DNA of 64,000 nucleotides from positions 1 to 64,000 of the forward strand of contig JBKHXF010000029.1 in the NCBI GenBank assembly GCA_046566145.1, read 5' to 3'. A program made the translations under genes and the position numbers. Origin of the DNA: JBKHXF01 sp046566145. GTDB taxonomy: Bacteria > Actinomycetota > Nitriliruptoria > Nitriliruptorales > Nitriliruptoraceae. This document shows positions 42,027-50,398 of this stretch, one piece after another; the stretch's first letter is position 1; the number at the start of each line of letters is the position of its first letter. The notes under the pieces are model-generated. The model ran no database searches. It was not told where the DNA came from and saw only the letters and a program-made list of their open reading frames with translations.

Positions 42027-43802
42027 TTGTCCGAGCCCGTGCGCCACCTCGTCGACCTCGCGCTGCGCGCGCACCACCTCGTCCGGGTCGACACGACCGT
42101 CCCGGCCGACGTCGCCGCCGGCGCCCGCGTCGTGTTCCCGACGTGGACGCCCGGCTCGTACGTGGTCCGCGACTACGTCCACCACGTGCAGCGCATCGAC
42201 GCGGTCGACGTCGACGGCGAGCCGGTCGAGCTCACCCCGGACGGCACCACCGCCTGGCGGCTGCCCGCCGACGTCGCGGGCCCGGTCACCGTCCGCGTCG
42301 AGCTGTACGCCAACGAGCTCACCGTCCGGACCAACCACGTCGACGACCGCCACGCCCTGCTCGTCGCGCCGGCGACGTTCCCGTACGTGGAGGGCGCGGA
42401 GGGCCGGCCGCACCACGTCACCTTCGCGCCGGCGGCGGATGACGCCGACCCGGCCGTGGGCACGGTCCACGCCCTGCTGCCCGAGGCTGACGAGCCGCAC
42501 ACCTTCGTCGCCGACGACCTCGACCACCTCGTCGACAGCGCCTTCGAGGTCGGCGACCACGCGACCGTGTCGTGGGAGCTCGACGGCGTCCCCCACCGGT
42601 TCGTGCACGCCGCACCCGGCCCGGCGCCCGACCTCGACCGCGTCGCCGCGGACGCGCGCGCCATCGGCGAGGCGGCCGTCGCCCTCTTCGACGGCGACCT
42701 GCCGGTGGAGCGCTACACGTTCCTGCACGTCGGCGCGGACGCCGCGACCGGCGGCGGGGGGCTCGAGCACCGTGACGGGTCGGTGCTGATGATGCCGGTG
42801 CTCACCTGGACCGAGCCCGACGCGTACGCCCGGTTCCAGTCGCTGGTCGCCCACGAGTACCTGCACCTGTGGAACGTCAAGCGCCTCGTCCCGGCCGACC
42901 TGCTCGACCTCGACTACGTCCACCCGGCCCCCACGACCTCCCTCTGGGTCGCCGAGGGCTGGACCGCGTACTACGACGAGCTGCTGCCGACCCGCGCCGG
43001 GCTGTGGACGCTGCGCCGGCACCTCGACGCCCTGCGGGACGGCTGGCGGGCGGTGCTCGACACGCCCGGCACCGCGAACCAGTCGCTGTGGGACTCGAGC
43101 CGGCACGCCTGGACCGGCCTGTACGTCCGCGACGAGAACTCGGTGAACAAGGGCACGAACTACTACGGCCACGGCGCCGTCGTCGCGTGGTGCCTCGACC
43201 TCGCGATCCGTCGCGCGGTGCCGGACGGGGACGGGCTCGACGACGCGCTGCGGCTGCTGTGGCGCCGCTTCGGTGGCACCGGCCGGGGCTACACCGAGCG
43301 GGACGTCGCGGAGGCCCTCGACGAGGCCGCCGGCGGCGCGCCCGTCAGCGACCTCGTCACGGCGCACGTCGCTGGCCGCGAGCTGCCGGACCTGCCGGGC
43401 CTGGTGGACGTCGTCGGGCTGCGGCTCACGGACGTCGAGCCGAACGGGGCGCCCGCGCCCCCTGGCCTCGGGGTGCAGACCAGCGAGGACGACCACGGCA
43501 TCACCCTGACCGCGGTGCTGCGTGACCGGGCCGCGTGGCGCGCCGGCCTGACGGGCGGCGATCGCCTGCTCGCGGTCGACGGGATGCGCGTGGGCCGGGG
43601 CGAGCTCGCCGCGACCCTGCGGCGTCACGCCCCGGGCGACACCGTCGACGTGACGGTCTTCAGCGGCCCGCGGCTGCGCACCGTGGCGGTGACGCTCGAC
43701 CCGCCGGCGCCGGCCCAGCGGTTCGTGGCGGTCGACGAGCCGAGCGACGCCCAGCGCGAGGCCTTCCGACGCTGGACCGGGCGCCCGCTCGCCGAGCTCT
43801 GA
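42027..43802 (+). CDS. M61 family glycyl aminopeptidase-like metallopeptidase with PDZ domain
   Basis: A 591-residue M61 peptidase. N-terminal beta domain (VVFPTWTPGSYVVRDYVHHVQRIDA), zinc site HEYLH at 276-280 followed by LWNVKRLVP, the downstream glutamate helix in WVAEGWTAYYDELL, and a C-terminal PDZ domain (TLTAVLRDRAAWRAGLTGGDRLLAVDGM). No signal peptide. TTG start with GGAG seven bases upstream is preferred; a GTG five codons later is an alternative. Family members release N-terminal Gly or Ala. Confidence 0.9.
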   Translation: MSEPVRHLVDLALRAHHLVRVDTTVPADVAAGARVVFPTWTPGSYVVRDYVHHVQRIDAVDVDGEPVELTPDGTTAWRLPADVAGPVTVRVELYANELTVRTNHVDDRHALLVAPATFPYVEGAEGRPHHVTFAPAADDADPAVGTVHALLPEADEPHTFVADDLDHLVDSAFEVGDHATVSWELDGVPHRFVHAAPGPAPDLDRVAADARAIGEAAVALFDGDLPVERYTFLHVGADAATGGGGLEHRDGSVLMMPVLTWTEPDAYARFQSLVAHEYLHLWNVKRLVPADLLDLDYVHPAPTTSLWVAEGWTAYYDELLPTRAGLWTLRRHLDALRDGWRAVLDTPGTANQSLWDSSRHAWTGLYVRDENSVNKGTNYYGHGAVVAWCLDLAIRRAVPDGDGLDDALRLLWRRFGGTGRGYTERDVAEALDEAAGGAPVSDLVTAHVAGRELPDLPGLVDVVGLRLTDVEPNGAPAPPGLGVQTSEDDHGITLTAVLRDRAAWRAGLTGGDRLLAVDGMRVGRGELAATLRRHAPGDTVDVTVFSGPRLRTVAVTLDPPAPAQRFVAVDEPSDAQREAFRRWTGRPLAEL

Positions 43803-43850
43803 CCCTCCTCCGGCCGGCCGCGTGCCGCGGTGGCGGCGTGGGGTCAGAGC
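43796..43850. terminator. Bidirectional terminator-like inverted repeat embracing both stop codons
   Basis: Perfect 10-bp arms gctctgaccc (43796-43805) and its complement (43841-43850). The plus-strand TGA of the M61 gene is in the left arm and the minus-strand stop of the next gene is in the right arm. Inner GC-rich bases can pair further. Confidence 0.55.
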
Positions 43851-44257
43851 CCGTCGCGCAGCTCCTCGAGCCGCCGGCGGATGGCCGACAGCCGCGCCGC
43901 CGCCGCGCCGATCTCGTCCGCGCCGGCGGCCGGGTCCCGGAGCCGCTCGGTGAGCACGCCGACCTCCATCGTGAGCAGTTCGACCTCCGTGCGCCGACGG
44001 CTGACGAGGTCGGCGTCGGCGTAGGGGCGGGCCACGATGGCCTCGTGCAGGACCTTCAGCGCCCGCTCGTCGCGACGGAGCAGCTCCGGCCCCACGCCCG
44101 CGGCGTGGAGCAGCGACGCGAGGTCGGGCAGGGCCCGGTCGTACGGGAGCGACAGCAGGACGTCCTCGAGGCGCGCCACGGCGACGTCGAGGTCGTCGAC
44201 CCGGTCGCCCGGTCCGCCGAGCCCCTCGGGGCCCCGCCCGCCCTCGCCGTCCACCAC
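43844..44257 (-). CDS. Hypothetical helical protein
   Basis: A 137-residue soluble protein, mostly charged helices (VDDLDVAVARLEDVLLSLP, AALSAIRRRLEELR near the end). Start GTG 44257 has GAGGGAG five bases upstream and a TACAGT hexamer at 44283-44288; a longer start at 44329 would precede the promoter. I do not recognise a family. Confidence 0.6.
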   Translation of the reverse strand: MVDGEGGRGPEGLGGPGDRVDDLDVAVARLEDVLLSLPYDRALPDLASLLHAAGVGPELLRRDERALKVLHEAIVARPYADADLVSRRRTEVELLTMEVGVLTERLRDPAAGADEIGAAAARLSAIRRRLEELRDGL

Positions 44258-44282
44258 GGTGTCTCCCTCGCCCTGGTCCTCG

Positions 44283-44288
44283 ACTGTA
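44283..44288 (-). promoter_or_regulatory. -10 hexamer for the hypothetical helical protein
   Basis: TACAGT on the minus strand, 25 bases before GTG 44257. Confidence 0.35.
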
Positions 44289-44330
44289 GCGACGTGCTCG
44301 GTTCCTGCCCCACCACGGGAAACGGCCACC

Positions 44331-44336
44331 TAGGGT
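44331..44336 (+). promoter_or_regulatory. -10 hexamer for the DUF4332 gene
   Basis: TAGGGT, 40 bases before GTG 44377; the six bases just before and into it (cctagg) are palindromic. Confidence 0.4.
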
Positions 44337-44376
44337 GACCACCGGCCGGGGGTCGGACCGACGGAGAGGATGCACC

Positions 44377-44787
44377 GTGGCCAGCATCGATGCGATCGAG
44401 GGCATCGGCCCCAGGCACGCCGAGAAGCTCCGGGCCGCCGGGGTGCGCACCTGCGAGGCACTGCTCGCACGTGGGGCGACACGGAAGGGACGCAAGGAGC
44501 TGGCCGAGAGCACCGGCCTCGGGGACACCCGCATCCTCGAGTGGGTGAACCGGGCGGACCTGATGCGCGTGAAGGGTGTGAGCTCGCAGTACTCGGACCT
44601 GCTGGAGGCCGCCGGGGTCGACACCGTGAAGGAGCTGCGGCGTCGCAACGCGAGGAACCTCACCGAGGCGATGGAGGCGGCGAACCGGCGGCGCAGGAAC
44701 AAGCTGGTGCAGCGCACGCCGAGCGAGAAGGTCGTGCAGAAGTGGATCGACGGGGCCAAGGCGCTCCCGCCCGTCGTGCAGCACTGA
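44377..44787 (+). CDS. DUF4332 helix-hairpin-helix protein
   Basis: A 136-residue protein with two HhH modules, IDAIEGIGPRHAEKLRAAGVRTCEALL and LMRVKGVSSQYSDLLEAAGVDTVKEL, the DUF4332 pattern, followed by a basic helix (EAANRRRRNKLVQR). HhH pairs bind DNA non-specifically, so it may be a nucleoid or repair-associated protein. GTG start with GAGAGG seven bases upstream. Confidence 0.85.
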   Translation: MASIDAIEGIGPRHAEKLRAAGVRTCEALLARGATRKGRKELAESTGLGDTRILEWVNRADLMRVKGVSSQYSDLLEAAGVDTVKELRRRNARNLTEAMEAANRRRRNKLVQRTPSEKVVQKWIDGAKALPPVVQH

Positions 44788-44873
44788 CGGCATACCCCGC
44801 GGGGCGCGGCAGGCGCAGCGGGCGAGCCGTCCGAACCGTCCGTTCGTCCCGAACCCACGGCATCACCCCTAGC

Positions 44874-44879
44874 TACTCT
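44874..44879 (+). promoter_or_regulatory. -10 hexamer for the membrane protein/EAL operon
   Basis: TACTCT; predicted transcript starts near 44887, giving about 35 bases of leader with a GA-rich ribosome site before GTG 44922. Confidence 0.4.
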
Positions 44880-44921
44880 GAGTGACATGTCGGCCACTCA
44901 CCGACACCACGAGGGGGGCCC

Positions 44922-45911
44922 GTGGAGCAGCTCCGGTCCGCACCGTCGCCAGCCACCCCGCCGGCCCGAGCGCCAGCGCCGAGCGCGGTGGTCGGGATCG
45001 CCGCGGTCGCCACGCTCGCGGCGGTCTCGTCGGTCGTCGCCACGCGAGGGGCGCAGGGGGTGGCCGTGCTCCTGGCCCTCATCACGGCGGCCCTCGCCGT
45101 GGCGCACGCGGCCGCGGCTCGTCAGGAGGCCCGTGTCCGCGTCCACGTCCGGTTCCTCGCCCGCCTCACGAGCCCGGCGGCCGCCGACGGACCCCCCGGC
45201 CGACCGTCGGCAGCAGCGCGCTGCGTGCCCTCCGACCGGGTCCGCCACTCGCTGTGCGTGAGCGCCGAGGCGGAGCTCGCCCCGTGCTGTGCGGAGGTGG
45301 TCCGACTCGAGCGCCCCGGCCGCCCCGGCCCGGCCGGCACCACGTGGCGACCGTCCGGTGACGAGCTCGCGGTCCAGGCGGGCGCCGACCCGACCACCGT
45401 CCGGGAGCTGCGGAGCGCCCTCGCCGACGGCGCCGTGACGGCGCCGGTCCGGTGGGACGGCGGGCGCAGCCTGGGGGTGGTGCTGACCGACCCGGACACC
45501 GAGGGACCGAGCTTCCTCGTGGTGCGATCCGACCCGGGCCGACGCCCCATCGGCCGGGCGGCCCGCCGCACGGCGGTGTCACTCGCCGAGGTGGCGGCCC
45601 CCCGACTCGCTGCCGCCGAGCGCGCGGAGGTCGAGCGTGCCGTGGTCGAGGCGCTGCACGACCTCGCCGACGACCGCCACCTCGTGCGCGAGCGCGCCGC
45701 GAGGATCGCGGCAGCCGCCGCCGCCGCGCACACGACCGTGACCCGCCTGCTCGACCCGGCCGAGCCGGACCCACCGCGCCGGACGCGTCTGCTGTTCGCC
45801 CAGCTGGCCGCGCTCCGCGAGCTCGCCGACGACGTCGCCGCCCCCGCCCGCGAGCACCCGGCCGCGCCGGCGGGGGCCCGCCGATCGCCGGACGACGGGA
45901 GGACGTCGTGA
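44922..45911 (+). CDS. Membrane protein of unknown function, coupled to EAL gene
   Basis: A 329-residue protein. Two adjacent membrane helices near residues 22-65 (VVGIAAVATLAAVSSVVAT, GVAVLLALITAALAVAHAA), then a soluble region with several cysteines (RCVPSDRVRHSLCVSAEAELAPCC) and a long alanine-rich helix. The middle part (LGVVLTDPDTEGPSFLVVRS) looks GAF-like but too divergent to call. Its TGA overlaps the EAL start (GTGA), so it may be the sensory partner of the phosphodiesterase. Confidence 0.6.
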   Translation: MEQLRSAPSPATPPARAPAPSAVVGIAAVATLAAVSSVVATRGAQGVAVLLALITAALAVAHAAAARQEARVRVHVRFLARLTSPAAADGPPGRPSAAARCVPSDRVRHSLCVSAEAELAPCCAEVVRLERPGRPGPAGTTWRPSGDELAVQAGADPTTVRELRSALADGAVTAPVRWDGGRSLGVVLTDPDTEGPSFLVVRSDPGRRPIGRAARRTAVSLAEVAAPRLAAAERAEVERAVVEALHDLADDRHLVRERAARIAAAAAAAHTTVTRLLDPAEPDPPRRTRLLFAQLAALRELADDVAAPAREHPAAPAGARRSPDDGRTS

Positions 45912-47434
45912 CCTCCCCATCCGCTCGTCTGCAGCGGGACCTCCGGCTGCTCGACTCCCTCGTCGCCGAGCCGCCGAGCCCGTCGATGACCCGGGCCGCG
46001 ATCGTCGAGGCCACGCTGGGCACGCCCGGGGCGCGCGGCGCCCTCGCCGCGGGCGCACGGCGGGCGGTCGCACGGCTGGGCGTCGAGGTCGACCCGGTCC
46101 GTCTGGCGCTGGCCGTTGACCGGGCGACCCGGCGCCCCGCGGCGCGGGGCGTCGACCTGCTGGCCGACCTTGTCGTCACGGACGACCTCCCCGTCGACCT
46201 CGCCGCGACGGAGGCGGTCGCCGTGGCGGTGACGGTCGCGGCGGGACGGACGGCTGCCGAGGTCGCACCACACCTCGGCGTGGACGTGGCGGAGCTCGAC
46301 GCCGCGTCACGACGGGGACGCGTCGCCCTCGGTCTCGCGCCGCAGGAGAGCGGGCCGACCGCGCTCGCCGTCGACCGCGGGGTGGCCCTGCTCGCCCTGC
46401 GCGGTCACGCGCTCGAGAACGTCGCCGCGCGCATCGCGACCGGCCTGCCCGACGACGACCCGGCACGGGTCCCTCCGCGCCGGCGCGTGGTCGAGCCGGC
46501 GGCGCCGAGAGGGGGGCACGCGAGCCCGTCCGGCGTCCCGACGGCGTCGGACGTGCACGCCGCCGGCGCCACCCACCTCGACCTCGAGGACGCCCCCCGC
46601 GTCCCCGCCGCGGAGGTGCTGCCGGCCGCCGTGCTCGCCGAGCTCGGGGCGTCCCGCGGGGCGGCCGGGACGATCGGGCTGATCGTCCAGCCGGTCGTCG
46701 ACCTGGGTGACGGCACGACCGCCGGCGCGGAGGCCCTGGTCCGGTGGCTCGCGCCGGACGGTCGCGTCAGACCGAACGGCGGGTGGCTCCCCCTCGTGGA
46801 GCAGGTCGGGATGCTCGGCGACCTCTCGGGCTGGGTCGTCGAGGCCGCCGTGGACGTGCTCGACGCCTGGGGCACGCACCCCGGCGCCCCGCCGACCCTG
46901 GCGGTCAACCTGCCCCCGTCCGGCCTCCTCGACCCCGGGCTGCTGCACGCCGTGACGGAGGCGCTGGCCAGGCGCGGTGTCCCGCCCCGTCGCCTGCGCA
47001 TCGAGCTCACGGAGACCGAGCTCCTCCGGGACGTCCTCGCCGCCCGCCGGCGCATCCACGAGCTGCACGACCTCGGCATCGCCCTCGACCTCGACGACGT
47101 GGGGACCGGCTACTCCACGCTGACGCACGTCCGCGACCTGCCCATCGACGGGATCAAGCTCGACGGGTCCTTCACGGCCGAGGTGGACCGCACCCCGCGC
47201 GGACGGGCGATCGTCGACAGCCTGCTCGGGATGGCCCGGGCGCTGGACCTCCGGGTCGTCGGGGAGGGCGTCGAACGCGACGGGCAGCGTCGGGCCCTGC
47301 TCGAGCTCGGGTGCCAGCTCGGCCAGGGGTTCCTGCTCGGGCGCCCGGTCCCACCCAGCCGGCTCGAGCCACCGGCCCGATCGGGGTCGGACCGGAGGTC
47401 CTCCCGGCGCGTGTCCGTGTCCACCGAGGACTAG
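45908..47434 (+). CDS. EAL-domain cyclic-di-GMP phosphodiesterase
   Basis: A 508-residue protein. The C-terminal EAL domain is intact: EAL at 275-277, NLPPSG, ELTETELL, LDDVGTGYSTL, GIKLDGSF, GEGVERDGQR and LGQGFLLGRP, supplying the metal and catalytic residues. The N-terminal 240 residues are Ala/Arg/Val-rich with an HTH-like segment (RTAAEVAPHLGVDVAELDAASRRGRV), not a known sensor. Likely hydrolyses c-di-GMP to pGpG. Its TAG lies in the 12-bp palindrome 47427-47438. Confidence 0.88.
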   Translation: MTSPSARLQRDLRLLDSLVAEPPSPSMTRAAIVEATLGTPGARGALAAGARRAVARLGVEVDPVRLALAVDRATRRPAARGVDLLADLVVTDDLPVDLAATEAVAVAVTVAAGRTAAEVAPHLGVDVAELDAASRRGRVALGLAPQESGPTALAVDRGVALLALRGHALENVAARIATGLPDDDPARVPPRRRVVEPAAPRGGHASPSGVPTASDVHAAGATHLDLEDAPRVPAAEVLPAAVLAELGASRGAAGTIGLIVQPVVDLGDGTTAGAEALVRWLAPDGRVRPNGGWLPLVEQVGMLGDLSGWVVEAAVDVLDAWGTHPGAPPTLAVNLPPSGLLDPGLLHAVTEALARRGVPPRRLRIELTETELLRDVLAARRRIHELHDLGIALDLDDVGTGYSTLTHVRDLPIDGIKLDGSFTAEVDRTPRGRAIVDSLLGMARALDLRVVGEGVERDGQRRALLELGCQLGQGFLLGRPVPPSRLEPPARSGSDRRSSRRVSVSTED

Positions 47435-47632
47435 TCCTTCCGAGCCCCAACGAGATGACTCGAACGGGTGGTGCCCGTCCGGACCACGCGCGAACGTGCA
47501 CCACCCCGCGCACACGGACCAGCCCGCTCGGCCCGGATCACTCAAGAACGCTGTGTGGTCGACCGTCACGGAGAGCGATCCGCCACGGCGGGCCCCCGGT
47601 CCGGGGACGGGGAGACGCACGGAGAGAGCGTC
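47427..47632. other. Intergenic region with inverted repeats between EAL and subtilase genes
   Basis: About 200 bases without a gene. A 12-bp palindrome covers the EAL stop (47427-47438). A perfect 9-bp inverted repeat (gggtggtgc 47466-47474, gcaccaccc 47498-47506) encloses 23 bases that contain a GTCCGGAC palindrome; the left arm can alternatively pair locally (acggg/cccgt). Terminator or structured leader of the subtilase; no known riboswitch recognised. Confidence 0.45.
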
Positions 47633-49042
47633 ATGCGGCGAGCTGCGGGGCTCGTGGCGTGGGTGGCGGTGCTGGGACTCGTCCCGGTCTCGTCGAGCCC
47701 ATCCGCCGAGCCGACCATCATCCACCTGGCGGACGGCTCGGCCGCCGCCGACCTGGACGCCGGGCGCGTCACCGAGGCGCTGGAAGGGCTCGGGGTCGTC
47801 CTGGTCGAGGCCACGGCCGCGGACCTCCGCGTCCTCGCCGCCGACCCGGACGTCACCGCGGTCTCGCCCGACGTCACGCTGGTGCCCGCGAGTCGGCCCG
47901 AGCCGACCGGCCCGGCCCACGGCGCGGGCGACGTCGTCGGCGCACCGAGCGCCTGGGCGGCCGGCCTCACCGGGGCCGGCACCGTCGTGGCCGTCGTCGA
48001 CACCGGGGTGAGCGACCACCCGGACCTCGCGGGGCGGGTCGTCCGCGGCCCGGACCTGTCCGACGGTCGCCACCCGGACCGGGACGAGTACGGGCACGGC
48101 ACCGTGCTCGCCGGCGTGGTCGCCGGGGATGGCACGTCGAGCGATGGCCGGTTCACCGGGGTCGCCCCCGAGGCCACCATCCTGTCGGTGAAGGTCGCCG
48201 GCGCCGATGGCACGACCACCGCCGGACGGGTGTTGCGCGCGATCGACTGGGTCGTCGCCACGCGGGACCGCTCCGGCGCCGACGTCCTGCTGCTGGCCTG
48301 GGCGACCGACGCCGAGCAGTCGGCCAGGGTCGACCCGCTGGCCCACGCCGTGACCCGCGCCGCCGACGCCGGCCTCGTCGTCGTCGTCGCGGCGGGCAAC
48401 GCCGGACCCGACGCCGGCTCGATCGGCTCGCCGGGCACCGCGCCGGCGGTCGTGACGGTCGGGGCCGCCGACCCGACGACCGGTTCGGTCACCGACTGGT
48501 CCGGACGCGGGCCCACCGTGGACGGCCTCGACGGCATCGACCTCGTCGCGCCGGGCGCCGCCATCGTCGCCCCCGTCGACCACCGCAGCACGGTGGCCAT
48601 CGGGGCGCGGTCGGCGTTGTTCGGCCGACAGCACATCCGTGGCTCCGGCACCTCGCAGGCCGCGGCCGTGGCCGCCGGCGTCGCGGCGCTGCTGCGGGGC
48701 GCCTTCCCGCACGAACCGGGCCAGGTCACCCAGGCCCGCCTCACCACCAGCGTGCGCCCCGTCGGGGCGCCCGCCACCACCGCCGGCGCCGGGCTGCTCG
48801 ACGCGGCCGTGCTGGCGACCGGCACCGCGCCCGCGGTGCCCACCGCTCCCTTCGCCACGGACGGGACCGGGGACCTCGAGCTGGCCGGTGGGACCCAGGG
48901 GTCCCGCTGGTCCGGCAGCCGCTGGAGCGGCAGCCGGTGGTCGGGGTCCCGCTGGTCCGGGTCCCGCTGGTCCGGATCGCGGTGGTCGGGCTCCCGATGG
49001 AGCACCACCGGCTGGTCGGGCGACTTCGGTGAGGAGGGCTGA
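47633..49042 (+). CDS. Secreted S8 family subtilisin-like protease with C-terminal SRWSG repeats
   Basis: A 469-residue protease. Signal peptide at the start (MRRAAGLVAWVAVLGLVPVSS), pro-region to about 100, then the S8 domain with triad D123 (VVDTGVSDHP), H155 (YGHGTVLAG) and S341 (GSGTSQAAAVAAG). The last 45 residues are seven SRWSG-type units followed by TTGWSGDFGEEG. Such Trp-rich tails occur in other bacterial subtilases; role unknown, perhaps surface retention or inhibition. ATG has GGAGAGAG upstream. Followed after one base by the membrane GAF gene. Confidence 0.9.
   Translation: MRRAAGLVAWVAVLGLVPVSSSPSAEPTIIHLADGSAAADLDAGRVTEALEGLGVVLVEATAADLRVLAADPDVTAVSPDVTLVPASRPEPTGPAHGAGDVVGAPSAWAAGLTGAGTVVAVVDTGVSDHPDLAGRVVRGPDLSDGRHPDRDEYGHGTVLAGVVAGDGTSSDGRFTGVAPEATILSVKVAGADGTTTAGRVLRAIDWVVATRDRSGADVLLLAWATDAEQSARVDPLAHAVTRAADAGLVVVVAAGNAGPDAGSIGSPGTAPAVVTVGAADPTTGSVTDWSGRGPTVDGLDGIDLVAPGAAIVAPVDHRSTVAIGARSALFGRQHIRGSGTSQAAAVAAGVAALLRGAFPHEPGQVTQARLTTSVRPVGAPATTAGAGLLDAAVLATGTAPAVPTAPFATDGTGDLELAGGTQGSRWSGSRWSGSRWSGSRWSGSRWSGSRWSGSRWSTTGWSGDFGEEG
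48900..49005. repeat. 15-bp imperfect tandem repeats (7 copies) coding SRWSG
   Basis: Seven consecutive 15-base units in the subtilase 3-prime end. Codons vary (tcccgctgg, agccgctgg, tcgcggtgg) while the peptide is conserved, indicating selection on protein rather than recent slippage. Confidence 0.85.
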
Positions 49043-49043
49043 G

Positions 49044-50315
49044 ATGACGGACACCACCACGACGCGAGGCGCCGACACGGCGACGACCGGGACCACGGTC
49101 GGCCGCGACGAGCGCGTCACCCCGACCGACGGGGCGGTCCACCGCCTCACGACCTGCACGACTTTGTTGGGTGCCGTGCTGCTCGTGGCCGTCGCCGCCC
49201 ACCCCGGCATGCGCGACGGGTCCTGGACGGTCCCGATCGTCCTCGGGCTGCTGCTGGCCGAACGGACCGCCTCGCGTCGGCGCGTCGGCCGGGACGGCTG
49301 GTCCTGGTCGGCCTCGGACGCGCTTCTCACCGCCGGGCTGGTGCTCGCCCCGGGGCTGCTGCTCCCGGTGGGCGCCGTGCTCGCGATGCTCGCCGGCGAC
49401 CTCCGGCGCGTGGAGGGGCGCAAGCTGCGGTTCAACGCGGCGCAGGAGCTGGCTGCCGCCTCCACGGCGGTGCTCGTCACCCTCGGGTGCAACCCCGCAC
49501 TCGGTCCGATCGGCGCTGCCGCCGCCGGGACCATCGCGTACTTCGCGACGAACACGGCGCTCGTGCTGGCGGTGCTGACGGTGAGCTCCGGCGCTCCGGT
49601 GCGTCAGCTCGTCGACACGCACCTCCCCTCGGTGCTGCGCTCGTGGAGCGCCAGCTCGGCGCTCGGGCTCGCCGCGGCCGCGCTGGTCGACCGGCCCCTG
49701 GTCGCGGTGCTGCTCGTGCTGCCGCTCGTGGTCACCAACCTCGAGCACCGCGCGGAGGTCCGCCGGGCAGACCGGGAGCGGGCGCTGCGCCGGCTGCACG
49801 AGCTGGTCGCGCTCGGTGACCGGACCGAGTCCGGCGCGCTCCGCGCCGTGTGCACGGTCGCCACGGACGTCTTGACCTGCGCGTCCGCCCGGATCGTGAC
49901 GGGTGACGACCTCGGGGTCGTCTCGTTCGACGGGGCGGGGCGGGGCGGGGCGGTCGTGCTCGATGACGTCGACGACCTCGCGCTGTTGACGCGCCTCGCG
50001 GCCGGTGGCGGGGCCCCCCGGTTCGAGGACGACCGCTACCGGCTGGTCGTCCACCTCCCGGACCCCACCGCCGGGCGGACCACCGCCCTCGTCGTCGACG
50101 CCGCCCGTCCCGGCGTGCCCTTCGCCGCGGGCGACGTCGAGCTCGCCCGGACCATCGCCGTCGCCGGTGGCGCGGTCATCGAGGCCGCCCGTCGAGGCGA
50201 GCGCGAGCGGATCGCGACCCAGGCGCTGCACGACCTCGCGGCGCCCGACACGTCCCGTCCGGCGGGGGTCGACCAGGTCGGCATCGCGGCGCTGGCCGAG
50301 CTCCGGGCCCTGTAG
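49044..50315 (+). CDS. Polytopic membrane sensor-like protein with GAF-like domain
   Basis: A 423-residue protein. N-terminal tail, then about seven hydrophobic segments between residues 35 and 235 (LLGAVLLVAVAAH, SDALLTAGLVLAPGLLLPVGAVLAML, IAYFATNTALVLAVLTV), then a coiled stretch (RRADRERALRRLHELVAL) and a GAF-like domain about 255-385. No GGDEF, EAL or kinase domain is attached. Shape resembles MASE-type sensors. It starts one base after the subtilase stop, so the two are cotranscribed. Confidence 0.65.
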   Translation: MTDTTTTRGADTATTGTTVGRDERVTPTDGAVHRLTTCTTLLGAVLLVAVAAHPGMRDGSWTVPIVLGLLLAERTASRRRVGRDGWSWSASDALLTAGLVLAPGLLLPVGAVLAMLAGDLRRVEGRKLRFNAAQELAAASTAVLVTLGCNPALGPIGAAAAGTIAYFATNTALVLAVLTVSSGAPVRQLVDTHLPSVLRSWSASSALGLAAAALVDRPLVAVLLVLPLVVTNLEHRAEVRRADRERALRRLHELVALGDRTESGALRAVCTVATDVLTCASARIVTGDDLGVVSFDGAGRGGAVVLDDVDDLALLTRLAAGGGAPRFEDDRYRLVVHLPDPTAGRTTALVVDAARPGVPFAAGDVELARTIAVAGGAVIEAARRGERERIATQALHDLAAPDTSRPAGVDQVGIAALAELRAL

Positions 50316-50384
50316 GCCACGCGCACACCGCCGGCGCGGTCCCCGGACCCGGGGGCCGCGCCGGCGGCCGTGCGCGGGGGGCCG

Positions 50385-50390
50385 TAGGCT
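50385..50390 (+). promoter_or_regulatory. -10 hexamer of a probable leaderless promoter
   Basis: TAGGCT ends eight bases before ATG 50399, with no ribosome site between. Confidence 0.5.
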
Positions 50391-50398
50391 CCGCGACG

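Noticed and set aside
44887..45261. ATG seven bases after TACTCT, which would be a leaderless 124-residue ORF
   Set aside because: Product is Arg/Pro-rich and out of frame with the better supported membrane protein starting at GTG 44922; the promoter is kept, the ORF is not.
47435..47632. Cyclic-di-GMP riboswitch between the EAL and subtilase genes
   Set aside because: The inverted repeats do not match the conserved GEMM core that I know; listed only as structured DNA.
48900..49005. Non-coding minisatellite
   Set aside because: The 15-bp units are in frame inside the subtilase and conserve the peptide while codons vary.
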